Source of the DNA: Streptomyces albidoflavus
GTDB lineage: Bacteria > Actinomycetota > Actinomycetes > Streptomycetales > Streptomycetaceae
Direction of reading: 5' to 3'
DNA length: 64,000 bases
Assembly (NCBI RefSeq): GCF_000719955.1
Contig: NZ_JOII01000005.1
Location: 124,001 to 188,000, forward strand
The position numbers and the translations under genes are program-made. Of the stretch, positions 44,618-53,313 are shown piece by piece. Within the stretch, counting starts at the first letter, position 1; each line of letters begins with the position of its first letter. The notes below the pieces were generated by a model. That model worked only from the letters and a program-made list of their open reading frames with translations. It was not told the DNA's origin and searched no databases.

Positions 44618-44656
44618 CGGGGTCACGCCGGGCGCCCGCGTGTCGACGTGACCCCG
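44618..44656 (+). terminator. Terminator of the defence operon
   Basis: Ten paired bases (CGGGGTCACG and its complement) with a 19-base loop that holds a second small palindrome begin seven bases after the UvrD-type gene stop. The region 44657-44878 shows no gene. Confidence 0.7.
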
Positions 44657-44878
44657 CCCGAGCACGCCGGCACGCCGCGCGGCCTCGCCCGAAAGGGGCA
44701 TTGAGACATCGCAGCGGCTTGGGCTGCACCGCTGGGCCCCCGAACGCACGATGGCTCGGTCCGTCAGCCGCCGCCGACACCATCGCTTCCACGAAGGCAG
44801 GGCCGAGCACTTCCTCGCTTCCACGAGCATCGACCGCACCTCCTTCGCTACCGACGACCCGTCAGGTGAGGTGACCTC

Positions 44879-45520
44879 TCAGGGGTGGGTGTCATGCCAG
44901 CGCTGAAGCTCGTCGTAGTAGGGGTAGCAGCCTCTGACGTACGCCTCCTCGCCCTCGTCGCAGATGGAGTACTTGTAGGTGCCGTCGAGATTGCGCTCGT
45001 CCGGAGCGGGCAGCCCCGTCTCGCAGGCGAAGTTGCCCCAAGTGGAGCTGTAGCACGAGGCGCCGTCGTCTTCCTCGCCGTCAGCGGGCACTTCCTCGCC
45101 GTCAGCGGGGTCTTCTTCTTCGCCAGCGTTCTTGACCAACTCGTCGTAGACCTCACGCTTCTCGAAGTCGAGCCGCCCGTTCTTGCAGTCCGCTCTCTCG
45201 GCCACGAGGTATAGGTCGATCGACCAGAACGGGACGTCACCAACATCCACATAGAGCGTGTCGTTCCAGCACACGGTCCAGCTCTCGTACTGCGCCGGCA
45301 GGTTGTCCGGGGCGCTTGCGAGGTCGTTGTCGTTCCCGACGGACGTGCTGGTAGGCATCCTGGCGTGGATCAGCTCGTATCCGGCCTCGTCGGCGGCCTT
45401 GTAGGCACTGGCGAAGTTCTCGCCTCTCAGGTCCGGCAGTTTCGGCTCCGGCGGCTCGCAGGCGGTCAGCGCCAGGCTGCTCACGACGAGAGCGGCGGCC
45501 GTAAACGTTCTACGCTTCAA
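44879..45520 (-). CDS. Lipoprotein with PASTA-like N-terminal segment
   Basis: A 213-aa exported protein. The basic signal LKRRTFTAAALVVSSLALTAC has a lipobox (LTAC), so the mature protein is likely lipidated on Cys21. After it, PKLPDLRGENFASAYKAADEAGYELIHAR matches a PASTA-type beta-lactam/peptidoglycan-binding pattern. The centre is Glu/Asp-rich repeats (DPADGEEVPADGEED). The C-terminal part has paired Cys (SCYSS, FACETG, SICDEG, RGCYPYYDEL) that may form disulfides. The TTG start at 45520 follows AGGAG. Its link with the defence genes is unknown; it is the last gene before the tRNA. Confidence 0.75.
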   Translation of the reverse strand: MKRRTFTAAALVVSSLALTACEPPEPKLPDLRGENFASAYKAADEAGYELIHARMPTSTSVGNDNDLASAPDNLPAQYESWTVCWNDTLYVDVGDVPFWSIDLYLVAERADCKNGRLDFEKREVYDELVKNAGEEEDPADGEEVPADGEEDDGASCYSSTWGNFACETGLPAPDERNLDGTYKYSICDEGEEAYVRGCYPYYDELQRWHDTHP

Positions 45521-45894
45521 GACACTCCTATGGGGATTAGGGGATCGTTGCGGCGTCAGTCCAAGACGGTGAGGTCTGCGGAGACACCGCACGGAGTGAG
45601 GACGGTTAGGGCACCCGTCGGCCCTCCACCTTCGACGGAAGCGACCCGGCGATCGTCCGCGACCGCCCACACTGTTCCTGTGGATACCGCGCCGTCGTCC
45701 AAGGCTTAACGACCCGAAGCGCTCAGGGGCATCCAACCGGCCCCTTTGAATCGTGTATGGCGGCGAGCGGGATGCCAGCAGTGACGGTGCCGAAGGCCCA
45801 CCAGCACGCCCGTGCCGGAAGGGCCGCCCGTTCGATCGGACGGTTCGGAGCGGGGAACGGAGTTGCTGCGCCACGGAAGTGCCGGAAGCACAAC
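45521..45894. other. Gene-free stretch between the lipoprotein and tRNA-Arg
   Basis: About 370 bp without a supportable gene or repeat. It is mixed in composition and lies at the presumed right edge of the accessory island. I see no integrase remnant or direct repeat of the tRNA 3' end. Confidence 0.5.
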
Positions 45895-45938
45895 GAAAGA
45901 GGGCAGGAATCAGAGAAACTGATTCCCGCCCTCTTCTG
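45895..45938 (-). terminator. Terminator downstream of tRNA-Arg
   Basis: An 18-19 bp near-perfect inverted repeat (arms about 45895-45913 and 45919-45936, five-base AGAAA loop, one mismatch) lies about 47 bp beyond the tRNA 3' end on the minus strand. Confidence 0.8.
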
Positions 45939-45984
45939 TCGGCATCCGCCTTGCTCAGCTTGGTGTCCGCTGATCTCTGGCGAG

Positions 45985-46056
45985 TGCCCCCGGCAGGATT
46001 CGAACCTGCGCACACGGCTCCGGAGGCCGTTGCTCTATCCCCTGAGCTACGGGGGC
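45985..46056 (-). tRNA. tRNA-Arg (anticodon CCG)
   Basis: A 72-nt cloverleaf. The acceptor is GCCCCCG/CGGGGGC with discriminator A. The D arm is GCTC...GAGC, the anticodon stem ACGGC/GCCGT with loop CTCCGGA, giving anticodon CCG (codon CGG). The T arm is GCAGG TTCGAAT CCTGC. CCA is not encoded. tRNA genes are common integration sites, and this one borders the accessory island. Confidence 0.97.
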
Positions 46057-46211
46057 GTTCGCCGGTGTTGGTCGGCGACGGGTTGAACACTACCAGCTCG
46101 TGGGGGGTGGGTCGGAACGGGTTTCGCGGGGAGGTGGGGCGGGTCACCCGGAGGGGGCGGAAGTGGGGAAAACGGGGGCGGCGGGGGAGGGGGCGTCCTA
46201 CTCTCTGGGGT

Positions 46212-46676
46212 GTGCCAGGCATGTGCGGCCGAGTGCTTGTCGTCGACGACAACAAGGTGATTCGGCAACTGATCAGGGTCAACCTTGAGCTGGAGGGCTT
46301 CGAGGTGGTGACCGCGGTCGACGGTGCCGAGTGCCTGGACATGGTGCACCGGGTGCGGCCGGACGTCGTGACGCTGGACGTGGTCATGCCGCGGCTCGAC
46401 GGGGTGCGGACCGCGGCGCGGCTGCGGGCCGACGAGCGGACGCGGGACGTGCCGATCGTGATGGTCAGCGGGTGCGACGGGGGCGGGGTCGCCGAGGGGG
46501 CGGCCGATGCCGGGGTGGACGCGTTCCTGGCCAAGCCGTTCGACCCCCAGGAGCTGGTGCGGGTCGTCGGGCAGCTGCGGGAGCGGCGCAGGGCGCCGGA
46601 GGCCCAGGACCCCGGTGACCGGGGTGACGAGGACGAAGGGGAGTTCCCCGAAGGTGCGGGACGCGCCCAGGGCTGA
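46212..46676 (+). CDS. Stand-alone response regulator receiver protein
   Basis: A 154-aa protein with a single receiver domain: the acidic pair in VLVVDDN, phosphoacceptor Asp in VVTLDVVMP, the Ser/Thr switch VMVSG, and Lys in FLAKPFD. A disordered acidic tail replaces an output domain, so it probably acts by protein contact (CheY or Spo0F-like). No kinase is adjacent. GTG 46212 or ATG 46221 could be the start; neither has a strong ribosome-binding site. Confidence 0.88.
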   Translation: MPGMCGRVLVVDDNKVIRQLIRVNLELEGFEVVTAVDGAECLDMVHRVRPDVVTLDVVMPRLDGVRTAARLRADERTRDVPIVMVSGCDGGGVAEGAADAGVDAFLAKPFDPQELVRVVGQLRERRRAPEAQDPGDRGDEDEGEFPEGAGRAQG

Positions 46677-46760
46677 GACCAGCCCGGAGCCGAGCCCACC
46701 CCCGGCCCACCATCCGGAACCAATTCGCCTCAGCGCCCCCGACCTCCCTACCCTTGTGCT

Positions 46761-47735
46761 GTGACCCCCGCCGACCTCTCCCTTGCCGTGCTCAGCGCGG
46801 TGCGTTCCGCTGTGGACGGGGGAGAGCTGGCGGTCGCCGTACCCGAGCGGGTGGTGGTGGAGCGCCCGGGGCCCGGTGGGGCGGGGGAGTGGGCGAGCAA
46901 TGTGGCGCTGCGGCTGGCCCGGGAGGCCGGGAGGCCGCCGCGCGAGGTCGCCGACGTGCTGCGGGGCCGGCTGGTCGACGCTCCCGGTATCGCCGGGGTC
47001 GAGGTGACCGGGCCCGGGTTTCTGAACGTGACGCTGGCGGGGGATTCCGTCGGTGCTCTGGTCGCGCGGATCGGCGATGAGGGCGAGGCGTACGGCTGGG
47101 GGGACGCGCTGCGCGGGGCCGGGCCCGTCGCCGTACCGGAGGGGACCGAGCTGCGGGCGCGGGTTGTCGCCGAGGCGGCCGGGCGGCTGGTGCGGGCGCA
47201 GGGCGGGAGTGTGCGGGGCGGGGGAGCCGCGCCGGTGCCCGCCAGGCCGGGGCTGGACAGTGAGGCTGTGCTGGGGGACGACGGGTTGCGGTGGGCGCTG
47301 TTGCATCCCGCGCCGCACGATCTGCCGCACGGGGCCGAGGTGCTGGAGCAGCGGGCGCGTAATCCGCTCTTCCGGGTGCGGTACGCGTATGCCCGCAGCC
47401 GGGGGCTGGTGGCGGGCGGGGCCGCGCTCGGGATCGTGCCCGGGTCCGGGCCCGTGACCGGGGAGGCCGCGCGGGTGCTCACGGGGCTGCTCGGGGAGCA
47501 GCCGGCCGTGCTGGTGGCGGCGGCGCGCAAGGGGGCGCCCGACCGGCTCGCGCGGCAGCTGGTCACGCTCGCCGACGCCTTCTTCGACTTCCACGACAGC
47601 TGCGACGTGCTGCCCCGTGGCGGGGAGAAACCCGGGGCCGCCCACCGCGCCCGGCTCGCGCTCGCCGAAGCCGCCGGGACGGTGCTGGCCGGCGGCCTGT
47701 CCCTGCTCGGCATCAGCGCACCCGACCACCTGTGA
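46761..47735 (+). CDS. nrtL: ArgS-related anticodon-binding protein NrtL
   Basis: A 324-aa protein related to arginyl-tRNA synthetase but lacking the synthetase core. An N-terminal additional-domain-like part ([50 protein letters not shown]) is joined to a DALR-like anticodon domain ([17 protein letters not shown]...[16 protein letters not shown]...[21 protein letters not shown]). HIGH and KMSKS motifs are absent, so it cannot charge tRNA. It sits 20 bp upstream of lysA, a conserved actinobacterial arrangement; from memory the family is called NrtL. Its function is unknown. Confidence 0.85.
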   Translation: MTPADLSLAVLSAVRSAVDGGELAVAVPERVVVERPGPGGAGEWASNVALRLAREAGRPPREVADVLRGRLVDAPGIAGVEVTGPGFLNVTLAGDSVGALVARIGDEGEAYGWGDALRGAGPVAVPEGTELRARVVAEAAGRLVRAQGGSVRGGGAAPVPARPGLDSEAVLGDDGLRWALLHPAPHDLPHGAEVLEQRARNPLFRVRYAYARSRGLVAGGAALGIVPGSGPVTGEAARVLTGLLGEQPAVLVAAARKGAPDRLARQLVTLADAFFDFHDSCDVLPRGGEKPGAAHRARLALAEAAGTVLAGGLSLLGISAPDHL

Positions 47736-47754
47736 ACGTGAGAGAGACCGCATC

Positions 47755-49146
47755 ATGAGCCGTTCCGCCCACCCCGCCGGGCCCCGCCACGCCGACGTCC
47801 TGCCCGAGGGCCACTACAGCGCCCCGGCCGAGGACCTCAACGCCCTCGACCCCAAGGTCTGGGCGCGTACCGTCCGCCGCGACGAGGACGGCGCGCTGAC
47901 CGTCGGCGGCCTGCCGGTCACCCGCCTCGCCGAGGAGTTCGGCACCCCCGCCTTCTTCCTGGACGAGACCGACTTCCGGGCCCGCTGCCGCGCCTGGCGT
48001 GACGCCTTCGGGGCCGACGCCGACGTCTTCTACGCGGGCAAGGCGTTCCTCTCCCGCGCCGTCGTCCGCTGGCTGCACGAGGAGGGGCTCAACCTCGACG
48101 TCTGCTCCGGCGGCGAGCTGGCCACCGCGCTGGACGCCGGGATGCCGGCCGCCCGGATCGCCTTCCACGGCAACAACAAGACCACCGCCGAGATCCGCCG
48201 GGCCGTCGAGGCGGGCGTCGGGCGGATCGTGCTCGACTCCTTCGAGGAGATCGTCCGCGTCGCGCACGTCGCCGACGAGCTGGGCGTCCGCCAGCCGGTG
48301 CAGATCCGGGTGACGGTCGGCGTCGAGGCGCACACCCACGAGTTCATCGCCACCGCCCACGAGGACCAGAAGTTCGGCCTCGCGCTCGCCGGCGGCCAGG
48401 CCGCCGAGGCGGTCCGCCGCGCGCTGAAGCTGGACGGGCTGGAGCTGATCGGCATCCACTCGCACATCGGCTCGCAGATCTTCGACATGGCCGGCTTCGA
48501 GGTCTCCGCCCGCCGCGTCGTGCAGCTGCTCGCCGAGGTCCGCGACGAGCACGGCGTCGAGCTGCCCGAGATCGACCTCGGCGGCGGCCTCGGCATCGCG
48601 TACACCTCGGACGACGACCCGCGCGAGCCGCACGAGATCGCCAAGGCGCTCGGGGAGATCGTGACCCGCGAGTGCGAGTCCGCCGGGCTCGCCACCCCGC
48701 GCATCTCGGTCGAGCCGGGCCGTGCGATCGTCGGGCCGACGGCCTTCACGCTGTACGAGGTGGGGACCGTCAAGCCGCTGGAGGGGCTGCGGACGTACGT
48801 CTCGGTCGACGGCGGGATGTCGGACAACATCCGCACCGCGCTCTACGACGCCGAGTACACCGTCACGCTGGCCTCGCGCACCTCCGACGCCGAGCCGATG
48901 CTGGTCCGGGTGGTCGGCAAGCACTGTGAGAGTGGCGACATCGTGGTGCGCGACGCGTTCCTCCCGGCGGACCTCGCCCCGGGCGACCTGCTCGCCGTAC
49001 CGGCCACCGGGGCGTACTGCCGCTCCATGGCCAGCAACTACAACCACGCGCTGCGGCCGCCGGTGGTGGCCGTGGACGAGGGTGCGGCGCGGGTTGTCGT
49101 GCGCCGGGAGACGGAGGAGGATCTCCTGCGTCTCGATGTCGGGTGA
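47755..49146 (+). CDS. lysA: Diaminopimelate decarboxylase
   Basis: A 463-aa PLP enzyme that converts meso-diaminopimelate to L-lysine, the last step of lysine synthesis. Motifs visible: PLP Lys in [25 protein letters not shown], the GGGLGI phosphate loop, [12 protein letters not shown] and the catalytic-Cys region GKHCESGDI. An N-terminal extension of about 35 residues ([21 protein letters not shown]) is usual in actinobacteria. It leads the lysA-hom-thrC set. Confidence 0.97.
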   Translation: MSRSAHPAGPRHADVLPEGHYSAPAEDLNALDPKVWARTVRRDEDGALTVGGLPVTRLAEEFGTPAFFLDETDFRARCRAWRDAFGADADVFYAGKAFLSRAVVRWLHEEGLNLDVCSGGELATALDAGMPAARIAFHGNNKTTAEIRRAVEAGVGRIVLDSFEEIVRVAHVADELGVRQPVQIRVTVGVEAHTHEFIATAHEDQKFGLALAGGQAAEAVRRALKLDGLELIGIHSHIGSQIFDMAGFEVSARRVVQLLAEVRDEHGVELPEIDLGGGLGIAYTSDDDPREPHEIAKALGEIVTRECESAGLATPRISVEPGRAIVGPTAFTLYEVGTVKPLEGLRTYVSVDGGMSDNIRTALYDAEYTVTLASRTSDAEPMLVRVVGKHCESGDIVVRDAFLPADLAPGDLLAVPATGAYCRSMASNYNHALRPPVVAVDEGAARVVVRRETEEDLLRLDVG

Positions 49147-49166
49147 TGAAATACTCGTCTCATCAT

Positions 49167-49190
49167 CCGGACTTTCTGCGGAAAGTCCGG
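49167..49190 (+). terminator. Perfect hairpin between lysA and hom
   Basis: CCGGACTTTC and its exact complement flank a TGCG tetraloop 21 bp after the lysA stop. The 10-bp stem could end lysA transcripts partly, or act as a processing or stability element for an otherwise continuous operon. Confidence 0.65.
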
Positions 49191-49260
49191 AGGGGTGGGC
49201 GAGACTGGACCAACTGATGGATTTCCGTGAGCTGAGGCTCTGATGAAAGGCGTAGGTCGG

Positions 49261-50553
49261 ATGATGCGTACGCGTCCGCTGAAGGTGGCGCTCCTTGGCT
49301 GTGGGGTAGTCGGCTCAGAGGTGGCGCGCATCATGACGACGCACGCCGCCGACCTCGCCGCACGGATCGGCGCCCCGGTCGAACTGGCCGGGGTCGCCGT
49401 CCGCCGCCCGGACCGCGTCCGGGAGGGCATCGACCCCTCCCTGGTCACCACCGACGCGACCGCGCTGGTCAAACGCGGCGACATCGACGTGGTGGTCGAG
49501 GTGATCGGCGGCATCGAGCCCGCCCGCACCCTCATCACCACCGCCTTCGAGCACGGCGCCTCGGTCGTCTCCGCCAACAAGGCGCTCCTCGCCCAGGACG
49601 GCGCCGCCCTGCACGCCGCCGCCGAGGCCAACGGCCGGGACCTGTACTACGAGGCCGCCGTCGCCGGCGCCATCCCGCTGATCCGCCCGCTGCGCGAGTC
49701 CCTCGCCGGCGACAAGGTCAACCGCGTGCTCGGCATCGTCAACGGCACCACCAACTTCATCCTCGACAAGATGGACTCCACCGGCGCCGGGTACCAGGAG
49801 GCGCTGGACGAGGCCACCGCGCTGGGGTACGCCGAGGCCGACCCCACGGCCGACGTCGAGGGCTTCGACGCCGCCGCCAAGGCCGCCATCCTCGCCGGGA
49901 TCGCCTTCCACACCCGGGTCCGCCTCGACGACGTCTACCGCGAGGGCATGACCGAGGTCACCGCCGCCGACATCGCCTCGGCCCGGCGGATGGGCTGCAC
50001 CATCAAGCTCCTCGCCATCTGCGAGCGGGCCGCCGACGGCGAGTCGGTCACCGCCCGGGTGCACCCCGCGATGATCCCGCTCACCCATCCGCTGGCCTCC
50101 GTCCGCGAGGCGTACAACGCCGTCTTCGTCGAGTCCGAGGCCGCCGGCCAGCTCATGTTCTACGGCCCCGGGGCGGGCGGCTCGCCGACCGCCTCCGCCG
50201 TCCTCGGCGACCTGGTCGCCGTCTGCCGCAACCGCCTCGCCGCCTCGCGCGGCCCGGGCGAGTCCGCGTACACCCGGCTGCCCGTCAGCCCCATGGGCAA
50301 GGTCGTCACGCGGTACCACATCAGCCTCGACGTGGCCGACAAGCCGGGTGTCCTCGCCCAGGTCGCGACGGTCTTCGCCGAGCACGGCGTGTCCATCGAC
50401 ACGGTGCGCCAGACGGGCAAGGACGGCGAGGCCAGCCTCGTCGTCGTCACTCACCGCGCTCACGACGCCGCCCTCAGCGGAACCGTCGAGGCGCTGCGGA
50501 ACCTCGACACCGTGCGTGGTGTCGCGAGCATCATGCGGGTTGAAGGAGAGTAA
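49261..50553 (+). CDS. hom: Homoserine dehydrogenase
   Basis: A 430-aa enzyme reducing aspartate semialdehyde to homoserine with NAD(P)H. The Rossmann motif is LLGCGVVGSEVA, with NGTTNFIL and YAEADPTADVEGFDAAAKAAILA of the catalytic domain. The C-terminal ACT domain (HISLDVADKPGVLAQVATVFAEHGVSIDTV) indicates threonine feedback control. The start is uncertain: ATG 49261 or 49264 begins the family sequence, while ATG 49243 has a better GAGG site and would add six residues. It is followed after 6 bp by thrC. Confidence 0.96.
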   Translation: MMRTRPLKVALLGCGVVGSEVARIMTTHAADLAARIGAPVELAGVAVRRPDRVREGIDPSLVTTDATALVKRGDIDVVVEVIGGIEPARTLITTAFEHGASVVSANKALLAQDGAALHAAAEANGRDLYYEAAVAGAIPLIRPLRESLAGDKVNRVLGIVNGTTNFILDKMDSTGAGYQEALDEATALGYAEADPTADVEGFDAAAKAAILAGIAFHTRVRLDDVYREGMTEVTAADIASARRMGCTIKLLAICERAADGESVTARVHPAMIPLTHPLASVREAYNAVFVESEAAGQLMFYGPGAGGSPTASAVLGDLVAVCRNRLAASRGPGESAYTRLPVSPMGKVVTRYHISLDVADKPGVLAQVATVFAEHGVSIDTVRQTGKDGEASLVVVTHRAHDAALSGTVEALRNLDTVRGVASIMRVEGE

Positions 50554-50559
50554 CCAGCA

Positions 50560-51618
50560 ATGACCCACCAGTGGCGCGGAATCATCGAGGAATACCGGGA
50601 CCGGCTGCCCGTCTCCGACACGACGCCGGTGGTCACGCTCCGTGAGGGCGGGACGCCGCTCGTCCCCGCGCAGGTGCTCTCCGAGCGCACCGGGTGCGAG
50701 GTCCACCTGAAGGTCGAGGGGGCCAACCCCACCGGCTCCTTCAAGGACCGGGGCATGACCATGGCCATCAGCAAGGCCAAGGAGGAGGGCGCGCAGGCGG
50801 TCATCTGCGCCTCCACCGGCAACACCTCCGCCTCGGCCGCCGCCTACGCGGTCCGGGCCGGCATGGTCAGCGCCGTCCTCGTGCCGCAGGGCAAGATCGC
50901 GCTCGGCAAGATGGGCCAGGCCCTCGTGCACGGCGCCAAGATCCTCCAGGTCGACGGCAACTTCGACGACTGCCTCACGCTGGCCCGCGCGCTCTCCGAG
51001 CAGTACCCGGTGGCGCTGGTCAACTCCGTCAACCCGGTGCGCATCGAGGGCCAGAAGACCGCCGCCTTCGAGATCGTCGACTTCCTCGGCGACGCCCCCG
51101 ACATCCACGTCCTGCCGGTCGGCAACGCGGGCAACATCACCGCCTACTGGCGCGGGTACCGCGAGTACGCCGCCGACGCCGTCTCGACCCGTACGCCGCG
51201 CATGTGGGGCTTCCAGGCGGCCGGCTCGGCGCCGCTGGTCCGCGGTGAGGTCGTCAAGGACCCGGCGACCATCGCCACCGCCATCCGGATCGGCAACCCC
51301 GCCTCCTGGGACTACGCGATCCAGGCGCGGGACGAGTCGGGCGGCTTCATCGACGAGGTGACCGACCGTCAGATCCTGTCGGCCTACCGCCTGTTGGCCT
51401 CCCAGGAGGGCGTCTTCGTGGAGCCCGCCTCGGCCGCCTCGGTGGCCGGGCTGCTCAAGGCGGCCGAGCAGGGCAAGGTCGACCCGGGACAGCGCATCGT
51501 CTGCACCGTCACCGGTAACGGCCTGAAGGACCCCGACTGGGCCGTCGCGGGCGCCCCGCAGCCGCTCACCGTCCCGGTCGACGCCACCGCCGCCGCCGAA
51601 CGGCTCGGCCTGGCGTAA
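50560..51618 (+). CDS. thrC: Threonine synthase
   Basis: A 352-aa fold-type II PLP enzyme making threonine from O-phosphohomoserine. The PLP Lys lies in [15 protein letters not shown], the substrate-site [14 protein letters not shown] follows, and the phosphate-binding glycine loop is near [11 protein letters not shown]. It is the short (~350 aa) bacterial type. Its ATG follows the hom stop by 6 bp, so both are cotranscribed. A strong hairpin follows it. Confidence 0.97.
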   Translation: MTHQWRGIIEEYRDRLPVSDTTPVVTLREGGTPLVPAQVLSERTGCEVHLKVEGANPTGSFKDRGMTMAISKAKEEGAQAVICASTGNTSASAAAYAVRAGMVSAVLVPQGKIALGKMGQALVHGAKILQVDGNFDDCLTLARALSEQYPVALVNSVNPVRIEGQKTAAFEIVDFLGDAPDIHVLPVGNAGNITAYWRGYREYAADAVSTRTPRMWGFQAAGSAPLVRGEVVKDPATIATAIRIGNPASWDYAIQARDESGGFIDEVTDRQILSAYRLLASQEGVFVEPASAASVAGLLKAAEQGKVDPGQRIVCTVTGNGLKDPDWAVAGAPQPLTVPVDATAAAERLGLA

Positions 51619-51633
51619 CGCGCACACCGCGCC

Positions 51634-51676
51634 GTCCGCGGCCGGTCCCGCCCCCGGGCGCGGCCGGCCGCGGGAC
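51634..51676 (+). terminator. Terminator after thrC
   Basis: GTCCGCGGCCGG (51634-51645) pairs with CCGGCCGCGGGAC (51664-51676) with a one-base bulge. It lies 16 bp after the stop and would separate hom-thrC from thrB transcription. Confidence 0.7.
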
Positions 51677-52012
51677 TGCCGGGGCCAGGCGTACGGCGTG
51701 AAACCGTGCGGAACAGGTGCACAACGGGTTCTACGACACGCATCGTGCGCCTCCCGTGCGCCCTATGTCGCCAGGCATCCTTCCTTCGATAGGCTGTACC
51801 AACCCGCGTCGCCGCCCGAGTCGGAGTGCTGCCGCCGTGTTGGCCACGGGTGATTCCGCAGCCGGGTGCGCATCCGCCCCCGCCGACGGGAAGACACCGC
51901 CGAAATCCCGCCAGAGCCCGCCAGCCACCACCACCGCCACGCCGCGCCCCCGCCCGCCGAAACCCCCGTACGTCCCGCACGTATCGCTGTCACAAGGAGA
52001 GTCATCAAAGCG
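51677..52012. promoter_or_regulatory. Leader region of thrB
   Basis: About 335 bp with no supportable gene. It must carry the thrB promoter if the hairpin before it is an efficient terminator. The AAGGAGAG ribosome-binding-like sequence lies about 13-14 bp from the ATG, a long spacing. Confidence 0.4.
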
Positions 52013-52930
52013 ATGGCCGGTCCCGCCTTCCGAGCCGCCGCCGTCCGGGTGCGCGTCCCCGCCACCAGCGCCAACCTCGGACCGGGCTACGACGCCTTCG
52101 GCCTGTCGCTGGGGCTCTACGACGACGTGGTCGTCCGCGTGGCCGACTCCGGACTGCACATCGACATCGCGGGCGAAGGCAGCGAGACCCTGCCCCGCGA
52201 CGAGGACCACCTGCTCGTACGGGCGATGCGCACCGCCTTCGACCTCCTCGGCGGACAGCCGCGCGGCCTCGAGATCGTCTGCGCCAACCGCATCCCGCAC
52301 GGCCGGGGCCTGGGCTCCTCCTCCGCCGCCATCTGCGCCGGCATCGTCGCCGCCCGCGCCGTGACCATAGGCGCCGAGGCCAAGCTCGACGACGCGGCCC
52401 TGCTGGAACTGGCCACTGAGATCGAGGGCCACCCCGACAACGTCGCCGCCTGTCTGCTCGGCGGATTCACCCTCGCCTGGACGGAGTCGGGGGCCGCCCG
52501 CGCCATCCGGATGGAGCCCGACTCCTCCGTCGTGCCGGTCGTCTTCGTGCCCGGCAAGCCCGTGCTCACCGAGACCGCCCGCGGCCTGCTGCCCCGGACC
52601 GTCCCGCACGTCGACGCCGCCGCCAACGCGGGCCGCGCCGCGCTGCTCGTCGAGGCCCTGACCAGGCGCCCCGAGCTGCTGCTGGCCGCCACCGAGGACC
52701 GGCTGCACCAGGAGTACCGGGCCCCCGCCATGCCCGACAGCACCGCTCTGGTGGAGCGGCTGCGGGCGGACGGCGTCCCGGCGGTCATCTCCGGCGCCGG
52801 ACCGACCGTCCTGGCCTTCGCCACCGACGGCGCTGCCGAGAAGGTCGCCCGTCTGGCCGGGGACGGCTGGGCCGCGAACCGGCTGGCACTCGACCTGTCG
52901 GGTGCCGGTGTGCTGCCGCTGGCGCCGTGA
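52013..52930 (+). CDS. thrB: Homoserine kinase
   Basis: A 305-aa GHMP-family kinase that phosphorylates homoserine with ATP, feeding ThrC. It has the N-terminal VRVPATSANLGPGYDAFGLSL, the ATP-binding PHGRGLGSSSAAICAG, and the C-terminal PAVISGAGPTVLAF glycine motif. Together with hom and thrC it completes threonine synthesis from aspartate semialdehyde. No Shine-Dalgarno sequence lies at ideal spacing before the ATG. Confidence 0.97.
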   Translation: MAGPAFRAAAVRVRVPATSANLGPGYDAFGLSLGLYDDVVVRVADSGLHIDIAGEGSETLPRDEDHLLVRAMRTAFDLLGGQPRGLEIVCANRIPHGRGLGSSSAAICAGIVAARAVTIGAEAKLDDAALLELATEIEGHPDNVAACLLGGFTLAWTESGAARAIRMEPDSSVVPVVFVPGKPVLTETARGLLPRTVPHVDAAANAGRAALLVEALTRRPELLLAATEDRLHQEYRAPAMPDSTALVERLRADGVPAVISGAGPTVLAFATDGAAEKVARLAGDGWAANRLALDLSGAGVLPLAP

Positions 52931-53313
52931 GTTGCGGCGCCGCACCGTAGAGAGGGGGAATATGTGTGGAGTCCGGTAGTGTTAACCTCAAGTACGCACC
53001 CGACCTCAGCACGGCGAGGTGCTTCTTGTCCCCGTTCGGGACAGACATTCTTCCGGGAGCCTCCCAAACTGCCCTGTGCCTCGCACTGAGCAGGGCCGAG
53101 CATGCTCCGGAGCTGGCGTGAGAGAGCCGCCGCGTGCCACAGCACATCGGCGCCACGGCTCAGGCACAGCCGATCGCCAGCGAACCCAGTGAATCCCTCC
53201 GCCGCCTCAGGCGGACCATCGCCCCGGCACATCCGCACACCGAGGACCTGCCGGACAGCACAACCGGTCGCCGAGCCAGACAGGCCGACGTCCGCTCCAG
53301 GGAAGGACCCTTC
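52931..53313. promoter_or_regulatory. Long rho leader region
   Basis: About 380 bp without a clear gene precedes the rho GTG, which has GGGAAGG upstream. A small perfect palindrome TGCGGCGCCGCA lies at 52933-52944. rho is autoregulated in other bacteria through its leader; that role here is inference. An in-frame extension of rho to 53134 is open but lacks conserved sequence. Confidence 0.45.

Noticed and set aside
19324..44656. Calling the island a complete DISARM system
   Set aside because: Only the SNF2 helicase and the methylase fit; no DrmC phospholipase (HxK motif) and no separate DrmA and DrmB are present.
44612..44840. Small minus-strand frames between the UvrD-type and lipoprotein genes
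   Set aside because: No ribosome-binding site or family sequence; the terminator hairpin lies in the same interval.
45985..46056. tRNA-Arg 3' end as a proven attachment site
   Set aside because: I could not find a repeat of its 3' end at the other island edge, so only a boundary position is claimed.
53134..53313. Upstream in-frame extension of Rho
   Set aside because: The extension is low-complexity and the GTG at 53314 has a clear ribosome-binding site and begins the family sequence.
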